Positions 47,836-58,519 of a DNA stretch of 64,000 nt are shown piece by piece. The notes beneath the pieces are model-generated. The model saw only the letters and a list, made by a program, of their open reading frames with translations, did no database searches and had not been told where the DNA came from. Made by a program: the position numbers and the translations under genes. Position 1 is the stretch's first letter. Each line of letters starts with the position of its first letter. Source of the stretch: Brachypodium distachyon (Eukaryota > Streptophyta > Magnoliopsida > Poales > Poaceae); assembly GCF_000005505.3 (NCBI RefSeq), contig NC_016133.3:43985237-44049236 (forward strand), given 5' to 3'.

Positions 47836-48414
47836 GCAACTTAGCACAGATTATTATCCTAAAATCTCCTTTCTTTAGCAACTGAGATCTGAGGGCGATG
47901 CATAAGATGATGATGCCGACGTCTCTCACAACGTTTGAACCGATGCATGGTCGTTTATTCTCCGTGCTGTACCAGTACAAGTGTGCTCAAAAAACGGTGT
48001 TAAAAACTCAAAACACGATTAATTCGAATACGTAATAATTAACGTTAGGGTGTGACTATATCTCAGACGCATGAATTTGAAGGAAAAGTCTTAAATCCCA
48101 GAAATCATCACATCAGAACCGTCGGATGAAGATCTTGATGCCATCCTCACTTATTCCTTTCTCACGTGTTTTCGTTGGATCCAACGGACAAAGACGTCGG
48201 TTTATCTCTAAATAAAAAAAATGGCGACCACTGATCCTCACCAAAACCGTAACCTTTGTACATGTGTTTATGGCGTTCGATGCGGTGGAATATTGGGTCA
48301 AACGAAGCGAAGTGAACTATATGTATACATACCCGTGCGCTGCCACGGAACAACAAAATGATACAAATCCAAACAACCCCGGTCATAGAACCCGTACGCT
48401 AACGCATGCGGTGG

Positions 48415-48580
48415 ATTTAGCTAAATCCATTTTGTTCTTTAATTTTAAGAGGAATCAAGATGGAAAATAAATCCATTTTGTTATTTAATTTTAAGAGGAA
48501 TCAAGATGGAAAATAAAATGATGGATCTGTTATTTTCCATCTTGATTCCTCTAAAATGATGGATCTGTTATTTTCCACAA
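48415..48580. repeat. combined direct and inverted repeat
   Basis: AATCCATTTTGTT.TTTAATTTTAAGAGGAATCAAGATGGAAAATAAA occurs twice in tandem (from 48423 and 48470). The inverse TTATTTTCCATCTTGATTCCTCT.AAA then follows at about 48530, so the transcript could fold into a long hairpin. Confidence 0.85.
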
Positions 48581-48889
48581 TGTTCACCCATCCTTTTATT
48601 AATGTCCAGACGCATGTAAACCAAAAACATATGAGGCTGCATTAACACAATCTAAGCAGTCTGATGCCAACGGGTAGACATTATGTCAAAGTTTTGAGTA
48701 GCATATAAACTTCAATTATGACCCATACAAATCATGAAATCAGGGATTCCATTACTGTCCCAAGGGCAAATGTTTCCCTATACTTTTGGAATTCCCATTG
48801 CACAAAAACCTGAATTCGTTCTCCAATTTGCATATGGGGGTCACTGGTTTCGATTATCAAGTTAGTTTAGCAGCAGAGGAAGGGCGTTG

Positions 48890-49345
48890 ACAGAGAGACA
48901 TACCATAATCCCTGAGAAGCCTCCTGTCTCAGGGCACGGCATCTGAACCGACGGCCAGTAACAGGAGGAGGAGCAAGAAGAAGGGCACTCGCATCCTCCT
49001 TGACCTGCCATTGCCAATGGAATCACAAATTATCATACGGCTTAACAATCCAATCAACTAATTTTTTTTCCACCAGGAAACAGTGGGAGAAAGAAAGGGA
49101 GGGGAGCCGGCAAGCAAGGAAATCGAGGGAAACTTCCAACATATTGGAACTGCAAATCGAGGGAACAAAAAATTCACCTTTGTGGAATCGAGGAACGGCG
49201 GCGGCAGGCGTGATTTGGCGATTGCTGCCTGTTCTTGCTGCTCCGTTGTGAAAAGATCCGCCTCGCCGAGCTCCATCATGGCGTCCTCATCAACCTCCTC
49301 GTTGGAGGACAACGAGAGCAGGTCGGCCAGGTTGGCCTGCCTGAA
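48890..49345 (-). pseudogene. exon-like remnant of an unrecognised gene
   Basis: A minus-strand segment after a CAG acceptor near 49345 codes for ANLADLLSLSSNEEVDEDA, MMELGEADLFTTEQQEQ, and on to LPPPFLDSTK, ending at a GT donor (about 49176). After an intron a second block (49007-48904) follows. The composition is protein-like, but I do not recognise the family, and no full gene surrounds it. It may be another captured fragment. Confidence 0.35.
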
Positions 49346-49466
49346 AACTCAGGACTCAACCAGTCTCCCCCCGCGGGGACTCCCGAACTCGAGTAGCGGC
49401 GCGCGGCCATCGGAGTATGTGCAGCGGCGACGCCGAAGACTTCAGAGCAGGAACAACGACATACGA

Positions 49467-49735
49467 GAAAGGGAAGGCACCGGCGGAGCTCGGGCAGGCG
49501 AGGCAGCGCGCGGCCGGACAACAGCGGAGCTCGTCTGGAGGAGGTGGCTGGCGCTGGCGAGCTGAGATGGATAGGGGAGAGACCAAGAGAGCGACAGAGG
49601 AGAAAGGGGAGGCGCTGGCAAAGATCGGGCAGGCAAGGTGGCGCGCGGCCAGACGCTGACGGAGCTCGGCTGGAGGAGGTGGCCGGGCTGATGGCGCTGG
49701 CGAGGTGAGAGGGACAGGGTGAGAGAGACAGAAGA
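49467..49735. repeat. 135-bp direct repeat, GC-rich
   Basis: GAAAGGGAAGGCACCGGCGGAGCTCGGGCAGGCGAGG..GCGCGCGGCC..CGGAGCTCG.CTGGAGGAGGTGGC recurs 135 bp later with moderate divergence. Long open frames on both strands here are by-products of GC content. Confidence 0.75.
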
Positions 49736-49979
49736 GCAAGGGAGGGACATATGGGATTTTTTTTTCACGAAGGGGTACGGGACGTCGAGGAGAAGAAAGG
49801 GTGTTTGACGACGACGAAAACGTGCCGAAGTGAATGGTCAGTATTTTTTAGATAGATGTAGATTTAGCGCAGGCCAGATTCGTCAATATGATAGCCTATC
49901 GATTGTCGCAAAATAAATTAAAAAAAACAATAGCCTATGGTGGCAAATACTCACCCCTGTTGACTTTGTTGACCCAAAC

Positions 49980-50526
49980 TAATTAACAGAGAGGGAAATA
50001 TGTATCCGATCCGATCGATGGTGTATGCGAAAGTGTCACACCTTACGACACCTTCTTCTTCCTCTATCTGGGAGATGACCCGGATAGAGACGAGCGACAA
50101 GCGACTAGCATATATTAAAACTATTTTTGAGGGAAAGGTCGGACCTTAGCTAAAGCTAGCATTGCAAAGATGACCTGCCAGGAGAGACAAGCGACTAGTG
50201 ACGTGGGGCATGCATTTATGCATGTGAGAGCCTAAAGACACTAGCTAGTTAGCTAGCTTGCTTGCTTGATTGATTGCATAGTTATTCCGTTTCCACTCAA
50301 ATTTATTTAAATATAGATGTATCTATGTATATATAAAAACGTTTAGATACATGTAATAAAAAGTCACTTAATATTAATATGATCTTTACAGGCCAACGTC
50401 ACAAAAGAACCGATGTATGATCTTTATGTTTGCACAATTGCTCCAAACGGTGCTAACAAGGGCCGGCCGGCCGGCCTACGTTTAATACACGGAGTATATT
50501 TTTAGTTGGAACCCTTACATAATTCG
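49980..50526. other. intergenic, partly duplicated at 51395-51690
   Basis: TTGACTTTGTTGACC..TAATTAACAGAGA, GAGATGACCCGGATAGAGACG and TAGCATTGCAAAGATGACC have counterparts at 51398, 51520 and 51630 (GAAATGACCCTGACAGAGACG, GGATTGCAAAAGTGGTCC). This is an old direct duplication split by the retroposon. A Stowaway-like relic lies at about 50282-50375. Confidence 0.5.
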
Positions 50527-50539
50527 AATACATATAAAC

Positions 50540-51272
50540 TTTCCCGATAGGAAAAAAGGCCCTGCCCTAGCCGCCGCCGCCTCCCAGCTCCTCCAGATCG
50601 ATCGTCTCCTGACCGGCCGCCCGGCAAGGGACGACGTGTTGCCTACTCTACGCTTATTGCTAGCTATAGTAGTTTTTTAAAAGTTAGGGTTAGTAAACCG
50701 GCAGCGGTGCTATGGTGGTGATGGTGGCACTGTACGGGTCAAGAATAAGATTTTCCCGACTCCTCATCCACCTCGTCAACGGCGATCCTTCCGGTGCATT
50801 GAGGAGTGGGGACAGTTGGTCGCTACTCTTCTGGAGTGAGGGATCTGGTTTTGTGTTTGTATTTTGCAGGTCGTCTTCACGTATCGGTTTATTGGTTCCT
50901 TTTCCGATCGGTGAGGCTCGGTTAGTTTCGACCTCATCGTGGAGTTACTGCGGCTAAGTCTTCTCGGATCCGTCTGGCCGGATCTGAGATGGTCATCCAA
51001 CCCTCTTCGTTGTTTCTTCTCTGGGACGGTGGTCTATTTCTCAGATCACTGTTCACCGGCATCTTCTGGCTTCGATCGGCGACTTTCCGACGTGGTTCGG
51101 AAGTCCAGAGGCAGCATCGAGCTTCGCTCACGGCGTCACCGGCAAGTGCAGGAGGAAGACAACGACCTTTACTTACAAGAACTTGCATGTAATTTTCTTT
51201 CACTTTAAAAATGGTTTTGTAAAGGGTTGGTTGATTTAATATATGGCCTTGGCCTTCTTGCAAAAAAATAAT
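50540..51272 (+). mobile_element. non-LTR retroposon with 13-bp target duplication
   Basis: AATACATATAAAC occurs at 50527-50539 and again at 51273-51285. Between them is a 733-bp segment that starts in GC-rich leader-like DNA (CCCTAGCCGCCGCCGCC) and ends in an A-rich tail (CAAAAAAATAAT). Exact variable-length duplication plus an A tail is the mark of target-primed reverse transcription. No reverse transcriptase is encoded; it is a non-autonomous or internally deleted LINE-type copy, or a SINE-like derivative. Confidence 0.82.
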
Positions 51273-51795
51273 AATACATATAAACCTTAATTATGCATAT
51301 GAATGCTCCAGTATACATGGAGATGCGGTGGATTGGGTCAAAAGAAAGGAAGTAAAAGAGGCTTATATAGCTTGATTTAATTAGGGCAGGGGTATTGACT
51401 TTGTATTGACCTGATTAACAGAGATGTGTAGTGGCAATATATCCGGCCCGAGGAGTACCAAAAGCATTTTGACGTCGCATTCTTCTTTCCATGTTGGATC
51501 TTATGTCCAGATCAAGGTGGGAAATGACCCTGACAGAGACGGGCATGTAGATCGAAATCTAGGCCGGGAGCCTTGGATTTGCAAAGTTGTGCACAAGCTA
51601 GGGGTAAAGTTTAGCCTTGGGCAGCCTAGGATTGCAAAAGTGGTCCATGAGACCATGACCATGAGCGGGAGCCGGCTATATATATAACAATCGCCACGGT
51701 TAACACTAGATGTATATAGGTAGCTACGGTGGAACATCGAGCTATAGCTTATACCAAGTTTCAAAAAAAAAAAAGACTAGCCAGCTAGATATACG

Positions 51796-52083
51796 ATGGC
51801 AGCTCCCCCAGCTCTGGCGCCGGTGTTCAACAACGAGGATCTGCGGTTGAACGCCATGGAGCGGCGGCTGCACTTGTACGCCGCCGTCTACGCGCTGCTA
51901 GGCCTCTCCTTCCTCATCCGCGCCGCCATCCCACGCCTCGCCGACAGCCACCTCGCCGCGGGCTTGTTGCTCTGGGCGGCCGCCGTGGCGCTCTCCGTGC
52001 TCTCCTTCCAGCTCCGCCGCTTCCCAATGGCCGCCATGGCCGCCACTCGCGTCGCGCAGCTGGCACTCAGGGCATTCTTCTGA
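51796..52083 (+). CDS. small two-helix membrane protein, copy 1
   Basis: A 95-residue protein from a single exon; family not recognised. The N terminus is short and polar (MAAPPALAPVFNNEDLRLNAMERRLH), followed by two hydrophobic segments at about 27-46 (LYAAVYALLGLSFLIRAAIP) and 54-70 (AAGLLLWAAAVALSVLS), then a basic amphipathic tail ending LALRAFF. The frame is very GC-rich compared with its flanks. A near-identical paralogue lies at 53980, and the conservation of the protein frame between copies (differences mostly silent or conservative after residue 20) argues that it is a real gene. A TATA-like TATATATA lies about 115 bp upstream (51678-51685). Function is unknown. Confidence 0.7.
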   Translation: MAAPPALAPVFNNEDLRLNAMERRLHLYAAVYALLGLSFLIRAAIPRLADSHLAAGLLLWAAAVALSVLSFQLRRFPMAAMAATRVAQLALRAFF

Positions 52084-53979
52084 TCAGCCAGCCAGCGGCG
52101 CGGCCGGAGAGGAGGATGCTTAGCACTTACTAGCTTTGTTTGACTACTCCGTACTTACTACAGTATATTCACTATCTTCGCACGTGTGTTTTGCTACGTT
52201 AATCCGAGCAATATAAAGTCCTACGGTTATTTTCAGTATATATCATGTTCGTTTTCGATGTCATGGTCATTTTGTCCTTGTTCTTTTGAGGGCAGTCAAG
52301 AGTCAGTCAACGACTTTTAGTTCATCCCATGTAAATATGTAATGGTTGCTGGGCTTCTCCGGTTCGGCCATGGCCACCGCTCAGGGGCTTCTTCTGAACG
52401 ACAGGAAACGACCAAGCTACTGCACCTGTTGACTGTGTGTGTTTGACCGAGGAAGAAGAAACAATGCATGGTCCTTTCTGGAAAAACAAAAAATGTAGGG
52501 CGTGAATGGAAAGGCCTTTGGCAGCCCAGCTGACTGGTTACGTACGTACAAGGAGAAAACGTCGATGGATTTAGATTGGATGGGCCTTATCTTTCACTCG
52601 GAAGCAAGGCCCCCGTATGTCAATGGACCAGGCCGATATACCATTGCTGGCAACATAACGAGGAGCCCAATTTAGAGTTCCATCTCAAATCCCCGATCGC
52701 CTGCCCCCATACGTCAATGGACCAGGCCGACAGACCATTAGGCCAATTAGCGTAAAAGATACGGCATTGGTGACCGTATGTGAGTGTATAAAAGAACGGA
52801 AAAACCTAGTTGCATAAGCTGATTAAATGGAACTCTAGCTACTTGTTCATCCCAAGAATTTCAACTTTGCAATCGTTTTGTTTCTAGAAAACACGTACTT
52901 TTTGAATGATTGTTTACAGGTATATATATTGTATCGGCATGTGTGCTAAACAACACACATGCAAGATTGCAAAGCATCTAAACTTACATCCGAGCATCCT
53001 GGTGAGCACGTAATAGGACTTGGTAAACACACATGAGACGTCTAACCTGAGTTTTTTTTTACCTCGGTTTAAACTACATGCGTCGATTTGCCTTTCGTTG
53101 CAAGCAACTTACTATAACGATCGAGGTAGTTGCCGGAGCTGCCCTTCTTTCCTCACGCAGTGATCCGATAACGACAGCTTATAGCCTTTCGTTGCCGGAG
53201 TTGCCCTTCTTTCCTCAGGCAGACGATCAAAAGGCTTTCCCATTATATCTCTCTCACATGGTTCCTTTAATTTCAGAAGTAAGCAAGCAACTTACAACAT
53301 GAATCATAGGTCATGTACCGTTGACAGACCGAATTAGGATAATTGTTGCCCTATAGTATTGCTATAAAGGATGGATGGATGCTGGTCCGCTGCTTTCCAT
53401 TTAGCTCTGCAATTAATTAGAGTATCCTTTTTGCGATCAAATTAATTAGAGCATCCACGCATGCATGGTTTCATTGCTCAAGTGTTGACAAGTTAATTGC
53501 AAGGAAACCAGCATGCATGGATGTGTTGAGCCAAAGTACACCGTCGCTATAGCAGCGCGCACACTATATATAGCCTTTTTTGACCGAATCATGTATAGCC
53601 TTTCATAATGAACACAAACTTTTCGATCCTAATCAGCACAAACTTTTCGTAATGAACCCAAACTTTTCGATCATAATCAGCACAAACTTTTCGATCGTAA
53701 TCAGCACAAACTTTTCGTAATGAACACAAACTTTTCGTTATCAGCACAAACTAGAATATACAGTATAACCATGCTCCATTTGCTGGTCCGCTGCTTTTCT
53801 AGCTGTGTTGTGGTGGCAGACATGGATGGATCAAATGATGCAGACAGTCTCATTGAAAATAGACACTTCTGATTAAGTGGTCAGTCTCCCGCTATATATA
53901 ACCCTCGCCACGGCTAACCGGCCCGGCGTATACCAAAACTAGCCATTTTGCCAGCCAGCTATAGCCCCTGGACTGGACG
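52084..53979. other. spacer between the two membrane-protein copies
   Basis: Contains the downstream block shared with 54480-54870 (52325-52680), a direct repeat of GTCAATGGACCAGGCCGA (52619 and 52713), the block shared with 47580-47835 (52915-53190) and a minisatellite (53600-53757). No other gene was seen. Confidence 0.6.
53600..53757. repeat. minisatellite
   Basis: Seven or so copies of CACAAACTTTTCG alternating with short spacers ATC.TAATCAG or TAATGAA, giving a 20-27 bp period. It stands about 220 bp before copy 2 of the membrane-protein gene. Confidence 0.92.
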
Positions 53980-54270
53980 ATGGCAGCTCCCCAAGCTCCG
54001 GTGCCATTGTTCCTGAACAACAACAACCACCTGATAAACGCCATGGAGCGGCGGCTGCACGTCCACGCCGCCGTCTACGCGATTCTGGGGCTCTCCTTCC
54101 TCATCCGTGCCGCCATCCCTCGCCTCGCCGACAGCCACCTCGCCACGGGCCTCACGCTGTGGGCGGCCGCCGTGGCGCTCTCCGTCCTCTCCTTCCAGCT
54201 CCGCCGGTTCCCAATGGCGGCCATGGCCGCCGCTCGCGTCGCGCAGCTGGCACTCAGGGCATTCTTCTGA
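53980..54270 (+). CDS. small two-helix membrane protein, copy 2
   Basis: A 96-residue single-exon protein, paralogue of the one at 51796. Residues 21-96 are almost identical to copy 1 (AMERRLH, GLSFLIRAAIPRLADSHLA, LSVLSFQLRRFPMAAMAA, VAQLALRAFF), while the first 20 residues differ (four Asn in a row). Two hydrophobic segments are kept. TATATATA lies about 85 bp upstream (53893-53900), and the leader word CGCCACGG.TAAC is shared with copy 1, so the promoter was duplicated too. Family and function are not recognised; it may be specific to grasses. Confidence 0.72.
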   Translation: MAAPQAPVPLFLNNNNHLINAMERRLHVHAAVYAILGLSFLIRAAIPRLADSHLATGLTLWAAAVALSVLSFQLRRFPMAAMAAARVAQLALRAFF

Positions 54271-54534
54271 GTTCTGATCGAGTTCCCCAGTACCTCTTCC
54301 GGCAGTCCAATGCAACGGAGATGAAGAAGCTATCTGTAGCTCTACTACTGTACTATCTTTGAACTCTGACGCACTTAGCTCGCTATACTCCAACTAGCAC
54401 TACTGGTATATCTACGTACGTTTGTTGAATATGTTCTTTCGATCCAAGCAATAGTAACTCTACCGATCATGGTCATTGTGGTCATTTTATCCTTTTGTTA
54501 TAATTCGGTTGCTGGGACTTCTTCCTGATCGATC

Positions 54535-54665
54535 TTCGTGCCTCGCCTCGCCACCGGTCTCGCGCTCTCTGTTCTCTCCTTCGGGCCCCCGGTGGCGGCC
54601 ATGACCGACCCCCGCTCGTGTCGCACAGGGCGCGCTCATCAGGAGCTTCTTCTCAACGAATGGAA
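54535..54665 (+). pseudogene. third, broken copy of the small membrane-protein gene
   Basis: CCTCGCCTCGCCACCGGTCTCGCGCTC..GTTCTCTCCTTC..CCGGTGGCGGCCATGACC matches the second half of the two intact copies (PRLA.GL..., LSVLSF, PMAAM) with the SHLATGLTLWAAAVA part deleted and frameshifts. A still shorter remnant, GCCATGGCCACCGCTCAGGGGCTTCTTCTG, occupies the same position after copy 1 (about 52365-52400). Confidence 0.75.
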
Positions 54666-55304
54666 ACGACCAAAGTATTGCACCGGTTGACTATGTGTGT
54701 TGACTTGAGTAAGAAGAACGGAAAAAAAAAGTATGGCTTAAATGGGTGGGCTGGCCTTGGACCCAAACCTGCGTGCTGGGGGCGAGGGATCTGGGTAGGC
54801 CTTTTCTTTGACGCACGAGGCCCAGCTACGTTAATGGACCGGGCCGCAAGACCATTTGCCATATGTAACACTGTGCCCAATTCAGCGTCCCAGCCGGCCA
54901 GCCCAAAGCCCGGATGCCATTCCTCTCGTCGCACCACAGTTTGTCTCCAGCCCAGCCACGATGCTTCAACGATTCTACATTTTCAGTGGATGCCTCGTAT
55001 TTCAAAAAATATAAAAATAGTCCAGCTTGTGCATGGCATGTTATTCTGCAGTTTCTATCATCGAACACGTGAAGAAATGTCGACATGCGAACAATTAAAC
55101 TAGCAAGATTTGGACCGTGATTAGCTTCTTCTGAAGCATAAAGAAGCACCACAGTGGTAAATCATGTGCTCATCTGAACTCTTTCACAGTTGCTCAGAGA
55201 CGACCTTGGTTGCAAATACCATACATCAACTGCATTGCTTCTGCTGTTAGTACAATCTGCAAGACATCTTTGCTGCGTCACATTATCTTTTCAGCTACTC
55301 CCAC

Positions 55305-55425
55305 CGATCCATATTAATTTACTCAAATGCCCAAATATGTATATATCTATGCCTAAAAAACGTTTAAATACATGTAATATTTCGACAATTAATATGTATC
55401 GGAGCGATTACTTCTGTAGTAAGGT
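55305..55425. mobile_element. Stowaway-like MITE
   Basis: CTACTCCCACCGATCCATATTAATT at the left is answered by AATTAATATGTATCGGAGCGATTACTTCTGTAG at the right. The core has ATGTATATATCTATGCCTAAAAAACGTTTAAATACATGTAAT, standard for grass Stowaway. Confidence 0.75.
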
Positions 55426-55567
55426 TTCAAGCATAAAGCTGCCTTTATCATCGTCGGTCCTGGTGCTGGCGGCGGCGAGGGATTTCGTCTCTCGTGCGCT
55501 CTCCGGGTCGGGACTGAAACGATGCCTTTTTTTTTTTTTAGAACTGGGGTCTGGGAAGGATGCCTTT

Positions 55568-55692
55568 TGGGCCTTCTCGCTGTTGGGCCTGGCCCGTTTC
55601 TCCGTTTGATTATTCTCGCTGTTGGGCCTTGCCTGGAGCTGCCTCATACTCGCTATATATAAGCCCCTCATACTCGGCTCCAGAAAACCCTA
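55568..55692 (+). promoter_or_regulatory. RPS25 promoter: site II elements, TATA box, telo-box
   Basis: TGGGCC at 55568-55573, 55584-55589 and 55623-55628, TATATATAA at 55654-55662 and the telo-box AAACCCTA at 55685-55692, in the order normal for plant ribosomal-protein genes. The same set precedes RPL10A, suggesting shared growth control. Confidence 0.75.
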
Positions 55693-55767
55693 GCGCCGCC
55701 GCAGTCACAGCCCCGCCTTCCTCCTTCGCGCCGCCGCCGCCGTCTCCGGACCACCGCCGCCTCCGAG

Positions 55768-57012
55768 ATGGTACGTTTCGCCCGCCTCCCCGCCATTGGA
55801 GCTCGTCAGTTCGCTTCGTCCTCCTAATCTTTCGTCTTTCCGTCCTGCTGGCAGGCCCCGAAGAAGGAGAAGGCCCCGCCGCCGTCGTCGAAGCCGGCCA
55901 AGTCTGGCGGTGGCAAGCAGAAGAAGAAGGTGACGTTGTCCCCCTCGCTGATTTTCTCTGCTCCGTCTCGGTGGTTTTCGATCTGCGAGGTTTTCTCATG
56001 TTGTGGGGGTTTGTTTCTGTTTGGTTGGATGCAGAAGTGGAGCAAAGGCAAGCAAAAGGAGAAGGTGAACAACGCGGTGCTCTTCGACCAGCCCACCTAC
56101 GACAAGCTGCTCTCCGAGGTGCCCAAGTACAAGCAGATCACCCCCTCCGTCCTCTCCGAGAGGCTTCGGGTAATCCTTCATTGCCCTTTATCCACTGGCC
56201 GGTAGCTCTGTATGTTGCTAGAATACTGAATTCCCTGTGTTGACCATCTGAGGTCGTGCTGTGAGTTTGCCAAGTAGTGTTATGACTAGCCAGTCTTCAG
56301 TCTGGGCATGTCCAGTTGCTCTGCCTTGTTAGTTCGTCTGGTAACCACTTGTTGAACCCCATTGTATTTGTCAATTCTGTTTAGGATAAAGCCATCTCAT
56401 TGACCTGTCTATGAATAATTGGCATATTTGTATGGTTCTTCGTGCATATTAGCATTACTTGTGCTGCCTATCACTGCACTGTTACCAGCATTTTGTGTTA
56501 GTATCTGTGCTGTGTTATTGTGAGATGCACCTTGCCATGGCATTTGTCATTGTGATTGCTATATATTATTTGTTTCATGCTGTTGCGTTTTTATGGAATC
56601 AGGTGGCTGTAAACCAAATTGTGTCAGTATAGACCAGTATCTTTTTGTTGTTGCAACAGTAGGGCATTGGCTTCCTGTATACTTGAATGAAAGTGATGAA
56701 CCTTACAATACACCATTACACCTTTTTGTGATTCCGTTGTCATTCAGACTTGTAGGGGTTTACCAATTTCTGGTATAGCTTACATTACTCCTTTTCGTCA
56801 TTACATTTTCATTCAGGCTTGCAGGGTTTTACCAATTCCTCGTAGTTTTTGTCATTCAGGCTTGAGAAACTAATTTTGTGTATACATTTCAATTGCAGAT
56901 CAATGGTTCCCTTGCTCGTAGGGCGATCAAGGATCTGATGGAGCGGGGCCTCATCCGCATGGTCTCTGTTCACTCAAGCCAGCAAATCTACACCAGGGCA
57001 ACCAACACCTAA
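55768..57012 (+). CDS. RPS25: 40S ribosomal protein S25 (eS25), 4 exons
   Basis: Small-subunit ribosomal protein located at the head, needed for some IRES-driven initiation. Exons: 55768-55770 (the ATG alone), 55855-55929, 56035-56169, 56899-57012, joining to 108 residues, the family length. The N terminus is Lys/Pro-rich ([20 protein letters not shown]), then comes the conserved core [49 protein letters not shown] and [20 protein letters not shown]. An initiation codon standing alone as the first coding exon is a known pattern in plant ribosomal-protein genes. The promoter carries site II and telo-box motifs. Confidence 0.97.
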
Positions 57013-58514
57013 GTGTGTGCTATTCCTGATGCCCCGTCTGCGCTCCAATACTTGAGAACAGCTATCTTTACCGTGTCCGCTAATGTTTTTGTTTTGAACA
57101 AGGCACTTTAGCATTTCGGAGATTTTGGGTATTAGTTGAACACAGTGAATGCTGCCATGTCTTTTATGAGTTACCTGTGTACCAGCAGCTCATTTTGGTT
57201 GGTGGATTCATGGCATGTTTGAGAGATCAAAGTTTTCGCATGATGAAATGATATGTTAATTTTCTGATACACGTGAAATCAATCTGTGCTGCATTGTTGG
57301 CGTCCATGGAATTGTGCTGGATTAAAACATAAAAGCTGTTGAGAAGAATTACGATCATTTGGTTTATCTGAAACTGTTTTGGACATCTTTACGATATGCT
57401 GCCATGGTGGCATTCACAATTGCATCTAGCTGGAGAACAGCGGTTGCATCGCCCTTAGTTCATCTTCAGCTTGAACATGTTTATATAATAATATGGAAAG
57501 GGCATCTTGCAGCATTTTGCAACAGGTGTTTCTAAAAGTTACAGTTCTTTGTATGAACTAGGAGAAGATTTTATTGTTGGTTAAATTATATGCTGCAATG
57601 TGAAGAAATATCATAAACTATATAGTTCTGCATGTAGTGGTGTTGATGAGGGGGGCATTCGGACATATAAATATCGTATCATCTTATTTCTGATCAAAAA
57701 ATAGTAGTTGGTCAAAATCTTGATTAAAGAAAACAAAATACACCTTGTATTTTGAATGGAGGAAGCATTGAAGACATCCTTAGTATAGTTAGTACACTCT
57801 GACGCCAATTAGATGCATGTCTGGAATAATTTTGCTCTCTGCACACCATCCAGTTGCCTGCCTATTTAAAACACAAAATTAGGACAAACAAAGTGATATT
57901 TTCTTGGCACAGTAGTTAATATTTTGACACTTTACAAACCACTATATTAAGCTTAAGCGAGTACCTTTCTCTGTTTGGAACACATGATTAATTTGCTTCA
58001 CGCTTAAATCGCCAGGAATATTTAATATTTTCATATTTTGCAACCCATTGTTCGGTTGGAACAAACGAATGCTTATTTCTTTACTACTACTTAATTTGCA
58101 GTTTGGTACGTACGTACGTTGGTCCGTTCGACTGTTCGTTCCTCTCCGCGCGCCCGCTCGATCGAAAAACCAGAAGGGAAACTTTCCCCTGCCCTGCGCA
58201 CGCGAAAACCAATCCCGCGACGCACTCGCTTCTTTCCAATTCCGATTCTAATCCCGCACGGAAGAAACACCCAATACGCGCTGCCCTTCATCTGCCCGAG
58301 CGCCCTAGGCGAATCCGCCGCCGCGCACCTCCTTCAGATCCGCAGCCGCAGGCTCCTCGGGCCGCCGCGCGCCTCCCTTCCCTCCTCAGCAGCAGGAGGA
58401 GGAAGCCCCTTCCCATGCCAACCCCGGAAAAGCCGGATCCAGCCACAGCCGCCCTTCACCGTGCCCGCCCCGCCGCGCCCCCGGCTGCTCACCGTCGCCC
58501 ATACCACCACCTAC
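57013..58514. other. intergenic; right end GC-rich
   Basis: RPS25 3' region, then AT-rich sequence. From about 58130 the DNA turns strongly GC-rich and open in several frames, like a gene's 5' end, up to the solo LTR at 58520. No family recognised. Confidence 0.45.
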
Positions 58515-58519
58515 AGCCG

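Larger units (their letters stand above)
47483..49979. other. repeat-rich region, no complete gene
   Basis: Contains a block shared with 52915-53190 (47580-47835), a direct/inverted repeat cluster (48415-48580), an exon-like remnant on the minus strand (48890-49345) and a 135-bp direct repeat (49467-49735). Confidence 0.5.
54666..55767. other. intergenic, RPS25 promoter side
   Basis: Left part is the downstream block of the tandem array. A Stowaway-like element (55305-55425) follows, then the RPS25 promoter. Confidence 0.5.

Noticed and set aside
49276..49768. GC-rich frames of 81-160 codons on both strands
   Set aside because: They arise from a 135-bp direct repeat; both strands are open, which is typical of composition rather than coding.
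55560..56243. 227-codon frame over the RPS25 5' end
   Set aside because: Reads through introns of the RPS25 gene in another frame; the spliced RPS25 model accounts for the region.
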